Positions 8,139 through 16,001 of a stretch of 64,000 nt of DNA are shown in pieces. A program made the position numbers and the translations under genes. Positions within the stretch are counted from its first letter, which is position 1; each line of letters begins with the position of its first letter. The stretch covers positions 62,001 through 126,000 of the forward strand of contig NZ_VSSR01000006.1 of NCBI RefSeq assembly GCF_008123515.1, given 5' to 3'. Source of the stretch: Bradyrhizobium cytisi. Lineage in GTDB: Bacteria > Pseudomonadota > Alphaproteobacteria > Rhizobiales > Xanthobacteraceae. Under the pieces are notes generated by a model. That model did not search any database, was not told where the DNA came from, and saw only the letters and a program-made list of their open reading frames with translations.

Positions 8139-9320
8139 ATGACAGACGCATCCACACTCTTCGACGTCAGTGTTATCGGCGGCGGACCGGCAGGCCTTGC
8201 GGCAGGCATTGCACTGGCACGGGCCGGCGCGCGGACCGCGCTGCTGGCACGGCGCCTGCCCTACGCCGACAATCGCACCACCGCGCTGTTGGGGGCCTCC
8301 GTCGATCTGCTGGAAAACCTCGACGTCTGGCCGCGCTGCAGGGACAAGGCGGCGGCGCTCGAGGTCATGCGCCTCGTCGACGACACCGGGCGGTTGTTCC
8401 GTAGCCCCGAGGTCCGGTTCTCCTGTCATGAGATCGCGCTCGACGCGTTCGGCTACAACATCGACAACCGTTCGCTGATGCTGGCGCTCGAGGCGCGCGC
8501 GGCCGAGCTTCCCGACCTTGTCCGCTTCGACGACGAGGCCGAGAACGTCGTCATCGAAGCCGATGACGTCGCAATCCGCACGGCGTCCGGACAATTCCTG
8601 ACCGCGCGGCTCGTGGTCGGCGCCGACGGCCGGCACTCGCTGTGCCGGGAGGCCGCCGGCATTGCCGTGACGCGGCGCGAGCTGATGCAGACGGCGCTGA
8701 CCTTCAATGTCAGCCATGCCCGCCCGCACCGCAACGTCTCGACCGAGTTCCACACGCCACACGGCCCTTGCGTGTTCGTGCCGCTACCCGGCAACCGCTC
8801 CAGCATCGTCTGGGTCTCGGCGCCCGCGGAGGCCGAACGGATTCGTGGCCTGAGCGACGAAGACCTTTCCGCAGCGATCGAGAAGCAGTCGCATTCCATT
8901 CTCGGCCGCATGACGGTCGAGCCCGGCCGCAACCTTTTTCCGCTGGCGATCGAACGGCCAAATTCCTTCGCGCGCGACCGCATCGCGCTGGTCGGAGAAG
9001 CCGCCCATGTGCTGCCGCCGATCGGTGCCCAGGGCCTCAATCTCGGCCTGCGGGATGCCGCCGATATTGCGAGGCTGGCTGGCGAGGCGATCGCATCGGG
9101 CCGGGATCCCGGCGCGGCCGACGTGCTCAAGCACTACGACCGGGCGCGGCGTCCGGACATTTTGAGCCGGACCTTTGCGATCGACATCGCCAATCGCTCG
9201 CTGCTCAACGATTTCCTGCCACTGCAGCCGGTCCGTGCCATCGGCATGCACCTGCTTGGCGCCATCGGTCCGCTCCGGCGTTTTGCGATGCGCGAGGGGC
9301 TGACGCCGACCTGGCGATAA
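8139..9320 (+). CDS. UbiH/COQ6-family FAD-dependent monooxygenase
   Basis: 393 aa. An N-terminal FAD-binding GxGxxG appears as VIGGGPAGLAAGIALARAG, followed by LVVGADGRHSLCREAAG (the DG motif) and IALVGEAAHVLPPIGAQGLNLGLRDAADIA, the GD-type motif specific to the UbiH/UbiF/COQ6 group. The likely role is ring hydroxylation in ubiquinone synthesis; alphaproteobacteria often use one broad enzyme (UbiL-like), and the exact position cannot be assigned from sequence alone. It is divergent from pcs and probably monocistronic. Confidence 0.85.
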   Translation: MTDASTLFDVSVIGGGPAGLAAGIALARAGARTALLARRLPYADNRTTALLGASVDLLENLDVWPRCRDKAAALEVMRLVDDTGRLFRSPEVRFSCHEIALDAFGYNIDNRSLMLALEARAAELPDLVRFDDEAENVVIEADDVAIRTASGQFLTARLVVGADGRHSLCREAAGIAVTRRELMQTALTFNVSHARPHRNVSTEFHTPHGPCVFVPLPGNRSSIVWVSAPAEAERIRGLSDEDLSAAIEKQSHSILGRMTVEPGRNLFPLAIERPNSFARDRIALVGEAAHVLPPIGAQGLNLGLRDAADIARLAGEAIASGRDPGAADVLKHYDRARRPDILSRTFAIDIANRSLLNDFLPLQPVRAIGMHLLGAIGPLRRFAMREGLTPTWR

Positions 9321-9328
9321 TAGCCCGC

Positions 9329-9725
9329 TTACGGAAACGCCAGCCGGCCGGTCTGGAGCAGCCACATCACGCTGGTCAGCGTGACCACGGATGCGAACGT
9401 CCCGAGCAGCACGGCGACGGAGGCGGATTCGATCCAGGCAGCCCGATATGAAGCGCGGCGATGGCTGCGCCAAAACAAGCCGAAAAGATCAGCGGGTTGA
9501 GCACGATCTGCTTCAGCACGACGGCGAAGGGAACGGCGGGTTGTTCAATTCCGCGAACGGCGTCTTCGACATGATCGCAAACAGCATTGCCGGCAGCGAC
9601 ACGTAGAGCAGGAAGAAGTTCATCCAGGCGAGGCCCGATTCCGGTAGTGACTTGGCCTTGCCACACGCGAATCCGACGAAGATCAGGCCGAAATAAGGTA
9701 GTGCCAGATTGAGGATATCGACCAT
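9329..9725 (-). pseudogene. Remnant of an AEC-family (auxin efflux carrier) transporter
   Basis: Three pieces of an AEC transporter lie in order but in different frames. Residues 1-66 (starting MVDILNLALPYFGLIFVGFA) run from ATG 9725 to about 9520. Then comes a middle segment (VVLKQIVLNPLIF through AALHIGLP), then the C-terminal end (ASVAVLLGTFASVVTLTSV through TGRLAFP and a stop at 9329). A normal AEC protein has about 310 residues; only about 130 codons remain. Two internal deletions therefore removed most membrane segments and broke the frame. Confidence 0.75.
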
Positions 9726-9831
9726 CGATAAAGTGTTTTCTAAAGACTTGGGGTTTATCTGCCCCTTAAGTAGACGTTAATTCCAAATGAGGGCACTAGC
9801 ATCGGCCACAATCCTGGTCTATCGACGGGGA

Positions 9832-10164
9832 ATGATTAAAGCGCGGACCGCCAAATTCCAGATCGGTCAGGTCGTTCGCCACCGGATCTTCTCGTTCCGG
9901 GGGGTGATTTTCGACATCGATCCGGAGTTCAACAACACCGAGGAGTGGTGGCTGTCGATCCCCGAGGAGGTGCGGCCTCACAAGGATCAGCCGTTCTATC
10001 ATCTGCTCGCGGAGAATGCGGAGTCCGAGTACGTCGCCTACGTGTCCGAGCAGAACCTGCTGCCCGACGAATCCGGCGAGCCGATCCGGCATTCCCAGGT
10101 CGCCGAGATCTTCATCAAGAACAAGGATGGCGGCTACCGCCCGCGCAATCCCTCTTTGAACTGA
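9832..10164 (+). CDS. hspQ: Heat shock protein HspQ (YccV family)
   Basis: 110 aa from ATG 9832; the frame is open to 9787, but the family starts near the KFQIGQVVRHRIFSFRGVIF motif. Other landmarks are DIDPEFNNTEEWW and PFYHLLAENAESEYVAYVSEQNL, diagnostic for HspQ/hemimethylated-DNA-binding-like proteins. In enterobacteria HspQ is a specificity factor for Lon protease and binds hemimethylated DNA weakly. A bidirectional terminator follows directly. Confidence 0.9.
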   Translation: MIKARTAKFQIGQVVRHRIFSFRGVIFDIDPEFNNTEEWWLSIPEEVRPHKDQPFYHLLAENAESEYVAYVSEQNLLPDESGEPIRHSQVAEIFIKNKDGGYRPRNPSLN

Positions 10165-10190
10165 GCTTCGCCCGCATCGAGCGGCCCGCA

Positions 10191-10219
10191 AAAAAGGCGC
10201 TCGAACCGAGCGCCTTTTT
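10191..10219. terminator. Bidirectional rho-independent terminator
   Basis: A 13-bp perfect stem (AAAAAGGCGCTCG at 10191-10203, with its complement at 10207-10219) has a 3-nt loop and A/T tails on both sides. It serves hspQ from the left and the IalB-family gene from the right. Confidence 0.9.
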
Positions 10220-10241
10220 CATGTCCGGGATCAGAGCCCGA

Positions 10242-11066
10242 TTACTTCTGAGCCGTCGGAGGCGCGCCGGGTGCGCCACCCTGCTGCTCGAGCTTCTTGC
10301 GCTGCTCGTCAGCCTTCTTCTGAAGCTCTTCCTGGAGCTTCTTCTGGGTTTCCTCGAACACCTTCGGATCGGTCGGCGGACCGTCATAGGCCTTCTGGAA
10401 TTCGCCCGTGAGCGGTAGCGGCAGGGTCAGTGGCGCACCGTTGGCGTTGATCGCCTGCACCACGAGGTTCTGGCCCTTCTTCATATTGGCGATGAGTTCG
10501 GGCGTCGCCTCGTAGTCCGACATGCAGCCGTTCTGGAAGCAGATCACATAGGGGCTCTGCAGCGGCGGATTGTTGTCGACGATGACGCGGGTGCCGTGCA
10601 CGAGCTGCATGCCGAGCGGCAGCGTCACGCGCAGGATCTTCTTGGGCTCGCCTTCCGGCTCGATGATCACGGCCGCGATGACAGGCTGGCCCGATTCGAT
10701 CCGACCGTCCTTGCCGGTAAAGCAGACCTGCTTGGCGTTGGCGTCCTGGCCCTTGAGGCAGAACTTGGTCCAGGGGGCGTAGATCAGCTGGATCTGCTGA
10801 TCCGCGGGCTGGCCGCCCTGCGCCGCCGGAGCGCCCGGCTGGGCCGGGGGCTGCTGCGCCTGGGGAGCCGGCGCGGGAGTCGCAGCGGGCGCCTTAGGGG
10901 CAGCCTTAGGAGCGGCTTTCGGGGCTGCCTTCGGCGCGGGTGCGCCCGGGGCCGGCGCCGGAGTCTGAGCCTCGGCGGCAAACGGGACGACCAACGCCGT
11001 CGCCGTCAACAAGGCGAGAACTCGCCCGCGCGGCCGGACGGACGCGGCCAAATAACGAAAATTCAT
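10242..11066 (-). CDS. Invasion-associated locus B (IalB) family secreted protein
   Basis: 274 aa from ATG 11066, which has AGGG about 9 bp upstream and begins a clear Sec signal peptide (LALLTATALVVPFAAEAQ). The upstream ATG at 11123 would put a long tail in front of it. A long Pro/Ala/Lys linker (repeated APKAAPKAAPKA) follows, then the IalB domain with the paired cysteines KFCLKGQDANAKQVCFTG and later YVICFQNGCMSDYEA. A Lys/Gln-rich tail ends the protein. IalB relatives are periplasmic or outer-membrane-associated proteins first linked to erythrocyte invasion in Bartonella; the role in a rhizobium is unknown. Confidence 0.85.
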   Translation of the reverse strand: MNFRYLAASVRPRGRVLALLTATALVVPFAAEAQTPAPAPGAPAPKAAPKAAPKAAPKAPAATPAPAPQAQQPPAQPGAPAAQGGQPADQQIQLIYAPWTKFCLKGQDANAKQVCFTGKDGRIESGQPVIAAVIIEPEGEPKKILRVTLPLGMQLVHGTRVIVDNNPPLQSPYVICFQNGCMSDYEATPELIANMKKGQNLVVQAINANGAPLTLPLPLTGEFQKAYDGPPTDPKVFEETQKKLQEELQKKADEQRKKLEQQGGAPGAPPTAQK

Positions 11067-11326
11067 TGCAGAAAACCCTTTCTGAACGGGAAGTGCCCGA
11101 ACCGCTCCGAAGCGCCGAAACAAGCCGCCTTGGGCGCGGCTCTCTCCCCGTCAATTGAGGCGGATACGTGACGGGCTCGGCGCTCGTGCGCGATTGCGTG
11201 CCTTCTTAACGCGGTCGACGGAAAGATCAATGCCGACAAGCATCTTTGGCTGTTTCCCGACGGGCGCTCAGTGAAATCCCTGTGATAGGATTCAGCCCCT
11301 GCCGGCCCTCGAATCAACGTGTCCGA

Positions 11327-13174
11327 ATGTTCATGTTCCAGCGCCTGCTCGAGGGCCCCGGTGTCCGACTCTGTAGCCTCGCTTTGGTCCTCACCATTGG
11401 GCTATCGGCGTTCGGCGGCGCCGGGGCCGAGGAGGCCCACGCAATCGCCATGCACGGCAAGCCGGCGCTGCCGGCCGATTTCACCCACATGCCCTACGCC
11501 AACCCTGATGCCCCCAAGGGCGGCCGGCTGACCTGGGGAATCCTCGGCACCTTCGACAGCCTCAACCCCTTCATCGTCAAGGGACTGGCCGTGCAGCCGA
11601 TCCGGAACTACGTCGTCGAAAGCCTGCTGGCGCGCGGCCAGGACGAGCCGTTCACGCTCTACGGCCTGCTCGCCAAAACCGTCGAGACCGACGACGGGCG
11701 AAGCTACGTCACATTCCGTCTCGATCCCCGCGCGCGCTTCTCCGACGGCAAGCCGGTGCTTGCCGAGGACGTGCTGTTCTCCTGGGAGCTCCTGCGCGAC
11801 CATGGCCGTCCCAATCTCCGGCAATATTACACCAAGATTGCCAAGGCCTCGGCACCCGATCCCCTCACAATCCGCTTCGACCTCACCGGCGCCAACGACC
11901 GCGAGCTGCCGCTGATCCTCGGCCTGATGCCGATCCTGCCGAAGCACGCCATCGATGTCGCGACCTTCGAGGAGACGACGCTGACCGGGCCGATTGCCTC
12001 GGGCCCGTATCGCGTCACGGCGGTCAGGCCCGGCGCCAGCGTGACGCTCTCGCGCAATCCCGATTATTGGGGCCGCGATCTCCCGATCAATCGCGGGCTC
12101 TTCAATTTCGACGAGATCCGGCTCGACTATTTTCGCGAGGCCAACGGCCAGTTCGAAGCCTTCAAGCGCGGCCTCTATGATTTCCGCGTCGAGAACGAGC
12201 CGTTGCGCTGGCACGAGGGCTACGATTTTCCGGCCGCCAGGAACGGCGACGTGATCCGTGACACCGTCAAGCCCGGCGTGCCGCAGCCTTCGGAATTCCT
12301 GGTGTTCAACACCCGCCGTCCGATCTTCGCCGACATCCGCGTGCGCCAGGCGCTGACGCTGCTGTTCGATTTCGAGCTGGTCAATCGCAACTATTTCTTC
12401 TCGCTCTATTCGCGCGTCGCCGGCTACTTCGCAGGCTCCGACCTGTCGGCCTATGCCCGGCCCGCGGATGCGCGCGAGCGCGAGCTGTTAAAGCCCTTTG
12501 CCGCACAGATTCCGCCTGACATCATGGATGGCAGCTATCGGCTTCCCGTCACCGACGGCTCGGGGCGCGACCGGACGACGCTGCGCGCCGCGCTAAAACT
12601 CCTGTCCGACGCCGGTTACGATCTCGACGGCACCGTGCTGCGCAACCGCGCGACCAAGGCACCCTTCACCTTCGAGATGCTGGTGACGACCCGCGACCAG
12701 GAGCGCATCGCACTCGCCTTCCAGCGCGACCTCAAGCGCGCCGGCATCGCGCCGAGCGTGCGTTCGGTCGATCCAGTGCAGTTTGACCAGCGCCGGCTGT
12801 CTTACGAGTTCGACATGATTCAGAACCGCTGGGACCAGTCGCTGTCGCCCGGCAACGAGCAGTATTTCTATTGGGGAAGTGCTGCAGCGGACAATCCGGG
12901 CACCCGCAACTACATGGGCGCCAGGGATCCCGCGGTCGATGCCATGATCAAGGCCCTGCTGGAGGCCCGTGATCATACGGATTTTGTCGCGGCAGTGCGG
13001 GCGCTCGACCGCGCTTTGATCGCGGGCTGCTACACAATCCCCCTGTTTAACGTATCCGAGCAATGGATCGCACGCTGGAATCGGATAGAACGACCATCGA
13101 CCACTGCGTTATCAGGCTATCTGCCGGAGACCTGGTGGTCGAAGGGTGAGTCTCAAGCCAGTCCAGCGAAGTGA
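11327..13174 (+). CDS. Peptide ABC transporter substrate-binding protein (YejA-like, SBP_bac_5)
   Basis: 615 aa from ATG 11327, placed so that a hydrophobic signal peptide (LALVLTIGLSAFGGAGAEEA) follows closely. The mature part begins HAIAMHGKPALPADF and PYANPDAPKGGRLTWG, the opening of YejA-type binding proteins, with later motifs FDSLNPFIVKG and RQALTLLFDFELVNRNYF. YejA homologues bind oligopeptides and microcin-C-like compounds for the YejBEF permease; no permease gene is next to it here. The stop lies inside the next gene's 5' end if that gene uses the GTG at 13146. Confidence 0.87.
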   Translation: MFMFQRLLEGPGVRLCSLALVLTIGLSAFGGAGAEEAHAIAMHGKPALPADFTHMPYANPDAPKGGRLTWGILGTFDSLNPFIVKGLAVQPIRNYVVESLLARGQDEPFTLYGLLAKTVETDDGRSYVTFRLDPRARFSDGKPVLAEDVLFSWELLRDHGRPNLRQYYTKIAKASAPDPLTIRFDLTGANDRELPLILGLMPILPKHAIDVATFEETTLTGPIASGPYRVTAVRPGASVTLSRNPDYWGRDLPINRGLFNFDEIRLDYFREANGQFEAFKRGLYDFRVENEPLRWHEGYDFPAARNGDVIRDTVKPGVPQPSEFLVFNTRRPIFADIRVRQALTLLFDFELVNRNYFFSLYSRVAGYFAGSDLSAYARPADARERELLKPFAAQIPPDIMDGSYRLPVTDGSGRDRTTLRAALKLLSDAGYDLDGTVLRNRATKAPFTFEMLVTTRDQERIALAFQRDLKRAGIAPSVRSVDPVQFDQRRLSYEFDMIQNRWDQSLSPGNEQYFYWGSAAADNPGTRNYMGARDPAVDAMIKALLEARDHTDFVAAVRALDRALIAGCYTIPLFNVSEQWIARWNRIERPSTTALSGYLPETWWSKGESQASPAK

Positions 13175-13178
13175 CGCC

Positions 13179-14681
13179 GTGAACCAGCCAGCCGTATCGC
13201 CGACGCTCGACACGCTGTTCCAGCGGACGCTGATGCGGCAGCCGCACGCGCCGGCTTTGCTCGATCCCCTCAACAAATCCCGCATCACCGGACATCAGCC
13301 GCGGCGGCTGACCTACGCCGAAGCCGACACCGCCATCGATGCGCTGTCGGCGCATTTCGTCGAATCGGGCCTGCCGGCCAATTCGGTGATCGCGATCCAG
13401 CTGCCTTCCACGGTCGAGTTCGTGCTGACGGTGCTCGCCGCCCATCGCGCCGGCCTCGTGGTCGCCGTGCTGCCGCTGCTGTGGCGGCAGGCGGAACTGG
13501 CAGCCGCGCTCAACCGCACCGCGGCGCGCGCCATCGTCACCATGAGCAAGGTCGACGGCGTCAGCTATTCCGACCTCGCGATGCACGCCGCCGCCGAAGC
13601 CTTCTCGATCCGCCACGTCTTCGGCTTCGGGGCTGATCTGCCCGAGGGCATGGCCTCGCTCGACGAGGTGCTCGCGCGCCCGCCCGGCACCACGCGCACG
13701 GTGATCCAGGACGGCCGCAAGGCGGCGATGATCTCCTTCGATGTCACGGCCGAGGGCTTCCGCCCGGTGCCGCGGCCGCATTTCAGCCTGATCGCGGGCG
13801 GGCTTGCGATGTCGCTGGAAGCCGACATCCAGCAGGGCGCGACCGTGATGGCGGCGTTCACGCCGATGTCGTTCGCGGGCCTCGCCTCCTCGCTCGCGGT
13901 GTGGCTGCTTTGCGGCGGCACGCTGGCGTTGCATCATCCGTTCGAGAGCGAGGTGCTGGAGCAGCAGATCAACGAGCACGCATGCGACGTGCTGATCGCG
14001 CCGGCCCAGCTCGCGCTGCGGCTTGGCGATTCCAACCTCGCGGCACGGATGCCGACCTTGCGCAACGTCATCGGGCTCTGGCGCGCGCCGGAGCAGGTAG
14101 CCGCAAGCGAAGCCTGGATCGCGCCACATGCGTCGCTCACGGACGTCTATCTGTTCGGCGAAGCCGGACTGTTCGGCGCCCGGCGCGGCGACAACGGCAT
14201 GCCGGTGGCGGTGATGCCGGGACCGCACGGCGCCCCGCGCGAGCAATCCGGCTCCTCGATCGCGGGCGATATTCTGCTGACCCCAAAGGGCACGCTCGGC
14301 CTGCGCGGCCCGATGGTGCCGATCGCGGCCTACGCGCCCCCGCAGCCGGTCGGCGAGACGCTGACGGCGCAGCCGCCGCGCGACTACGTCGACACCGGCT
14401 TTGCCGCGCGGATCGACCGCGCCAGCGGCGCGATCTGCATCACCGCACCGCCCTCTGGCATCATGGCGGTCGGTGGCTATCGCTTCCTCTCCAACGACCT
14501 CCAGGAATGGGCGCGCCGGCTCGGCCAGGGCGCGCTGCTGACGGCCCTGCCCGACCGCCTCTCGGGCCATCGGCTGGCCGGCCGGGCCCAGGACAATGCC
14601 CGCGCCCGGGAGGCGCTTAGCGAGCTTGGCCTTAACCCCCTGATGGTCGAGGCTTTTCGCGACCGCTCCGGGCCGATCTAG
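13179..14681 (+). CDS. Adenylate-forming (AMP-ligase) family protein lacking the P-loop
   Basis: 500 aa from GTG 13179; an alternative GTG at 13146, inside the end of the previous gene, has a better Shine-Dalgarno. The overall fold is acyl-CoA-synthetase-like (PRRLTYAEADTAIDALSAHF, VIAIQLPSTVEFVLTVLAAHRAG, LWLLCGGTLALHHPF). At the position of the ATP-binding SGTTGxPK loop the sequence instead reads FDVTAEGFRPVPR, with no Thr/Gly-rich loop. The acceptor motif and the C-terminal catalytic lysine region are also not recognisable. It may therefore be a catalytically dead or strongly altered member. It is followed 84 bp later by a PleD-like protein, probably one unit. Confidence 0.75.
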   Translation: MNQPAVSPTLDTLFQRTLMRQPHAPALLDPLNKSRITGHQPRRLTYAEADTAIDALSAHFVESGLPANSVIAIQLPSTVEFVLTVLAAHRAGLVVAVLPLLWRQAELAAALNRTAARAIVTMSKVDGVSYSDLAMHAAAEAFSIRHVFGFGADLPEGMASLDEVLARPPGTTRTVIQDGRKAAMISFDVTAEGFRPVPRPHFSLIAGGLAMSLEADIQQGATVMAAFTPMSFAGLASSLAVWLLCGGTLALHHPFESEVLEQQINEHACDVLIAPAQLALRLGDSNLAARMPTLRNVIGLWRAPEQVAASEAWIAPHASLTDVYLFGEAGLFGARRGDNGMPVAVMPGPHGAPREQSGSSIAGDILLTPKGTLGLRGPMVPIAAYAPPQPVGETLTAQPPRDYVDTGFAARIDRASGAICITAPPSGIMAVGGYRFLSNDLQEWARRLGQGALLTALPDRLSGHRLAGRAQDNARAREALSELGLNPLMVEAFRDRSGPI

Positions 14682-14765
14682 GCGCAGTTTTGCCCGAAAC
14701 ATTGACGCTGCATTAAGGCCGCCGGACTAGATTGCGCAGCATCGATTGCGTGATCAGAGTATCCC

Positions 14766-15989
14766 ATGTCCCAGGCGGGCCCGATCCTGTTTGTGTCCAA
14801 TGCCGAGCGCCCCGCCTTCATTGCGGCGCTGGACGAGGCCCGTCTCTTTCCGGTCGTCGACAGCGATTGGGCGAGCGCCGCGCGCGCCGTCGAGCAGGTT
14901 CAGCCGGCCGCGGTCCTCGCCGCCATGCCTGGTGGGCACGAGCCGCATATGGCATTGCTCGCGAAGAAGATCGCCGATCAGGCGCTTTATCTCCCGCTGG
15001 TCGCGCTGGATGCGCAGACTTCGCTGCCCCACAACGCCCTGCCCTTCGCCACGCGCGGCAACGCTGCCGAACGCCTGATCGCGCGCTTGCGCGCCGCGAT
15101 CCGCATCCGCACGCTACACGCCACCGTGCTGCGCCGGCTGCCGGAGGCGAAGGTCGCGGTGCCGGAGACCGATCCGGTGCGCGACGCCATCGTGCTCTTG
15201 ATCGGCCGCGGCGCGGCTTATCCCGCGCTCTCCGTCGCATTCGGCGAACGGACGGGTGTGGTCGGCGCACTTTCGATCGAGGCCGCGGCAAAACATCTCA
15301 ACACCCGAGACATCGATGGCGTCGTGCTCACGGACGGCTTCACGCCGCGCGTCACCGATGCCTTCCTCACGGTGCTCGCGGAGGATACGCGCTTCCGCAA
15401 CCTGCCCGTGGTCGTCACCGCGCACCAGCTCACCCAGAGCTACGACCTGCCCAATCTCGAGCTGATCGCAGGCGAGCCCGCCAAGGTCGCGGCCAACGCG
15501 CTGCCGCTGATCCGCCAGCACGCGATGGAAGCGCAACTGAGCCGAACGCTGCGCTCGATTGACGCCGGCGGCTGGCTCGATCCGCGCAGCGGCCTGTTGA
15601 CGGTCGAAGCCTTTGCCCGCGATTTTTCCAAAGCGGTCGAGCAGACGCTCGCGCGCGGCGGCGGCCTGTCGGTGGCGCGCTTCGCCTTCGATCCCGGCAA
15701 TCCCCGCGCGCAGCTGGATGCCGCACGTATCCTCAGCCGCCTGATGCGCCAGATGGATTTCGGCACAGCACAGAAGGACGGCTCGGTGATCGTGGTGTTC
15801 GCCGAGACCGACTTCCGCACGGCACATATGATCGCCCGCCGCCTCTCGGCGGTGATGAAGCACACCTCGAACGGCAAGCACGAGATGCGCAGCGATCCCG
15901 TGGTCAGCGTGGATTCGCTGTCGCCGTCGGATACGGCAAGGTCGCTGCTCGGGCGGCTGTCGGCGGACGCGTCAAGGGCAGCGTCGTAA
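14766..15989 (+). CDS. PleD-like protein: two receiver-like domains and a degenerate GGDEF domain
   Basis: 407 aa. Residues 5-115 and about 140-255 look like two receiver-type alpha/beta domains; the second contains DIDGVVLTDGF and FRNLPVVVTAHQ. Residues 275-400 begin WLDPRSGLLTVEAFARDF, the usual entry of a GGDEF domain, but no GGDEF/GGEEF active-site loop is present: the segment around MDFGTAQKDGSVIVVFAET lacks it. It is thus unlikely to make cyclic di-GMP and more likely binds a partner or nucleotide. It lies downstream of the P-loop-less adenylate-forming protein and upstream of convergent mfd. Confidence 0.72.
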   Translation: MSQAGPILFVSNAERPAFIAALDEARLFPVVDSDWASAARAVEQVQPAAVLAAMPGGHEPHMALLAKKIADQALYLPLVALDAQTSLPHNALPFATRGNAAERLIARLRAAIRIRTLHATVLRRLPEAKVAVPETDPVRDAIVLLIGRGAAYPALSVAFGERTGVVGALSIEAAAKHLNTRDIDGVVLTDGFTPRVTDAFLTVLAEDTRFRNLPVVVTAHQLTQSYDLPNLELIAGEPAKVAANALPLIRQHAMEAQLSRTLRSIDAGGWLDPRSGLLTVEAFARDFSKAVEQTLARGGGLSVARFAFDPGNPRAQLDAARILSRLMRQMDFGTAQKDGSVIVVFAETDFRTAHMIARRLSAVMKHTSNGKHEMRSDPVVSVDSLSPSDTARSLLGRLSADASRAAS

Positions 15990-16001
15990 TCACAACCTCG
16001 C

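Noticed and set aside
9513..9725. Intact small 70-aa membrane protein
   Set aside because: Its sequence is the N-terminus of an AEC transporter, and the rest of that transporter follows in other frames, so it is part of a pseudogene.
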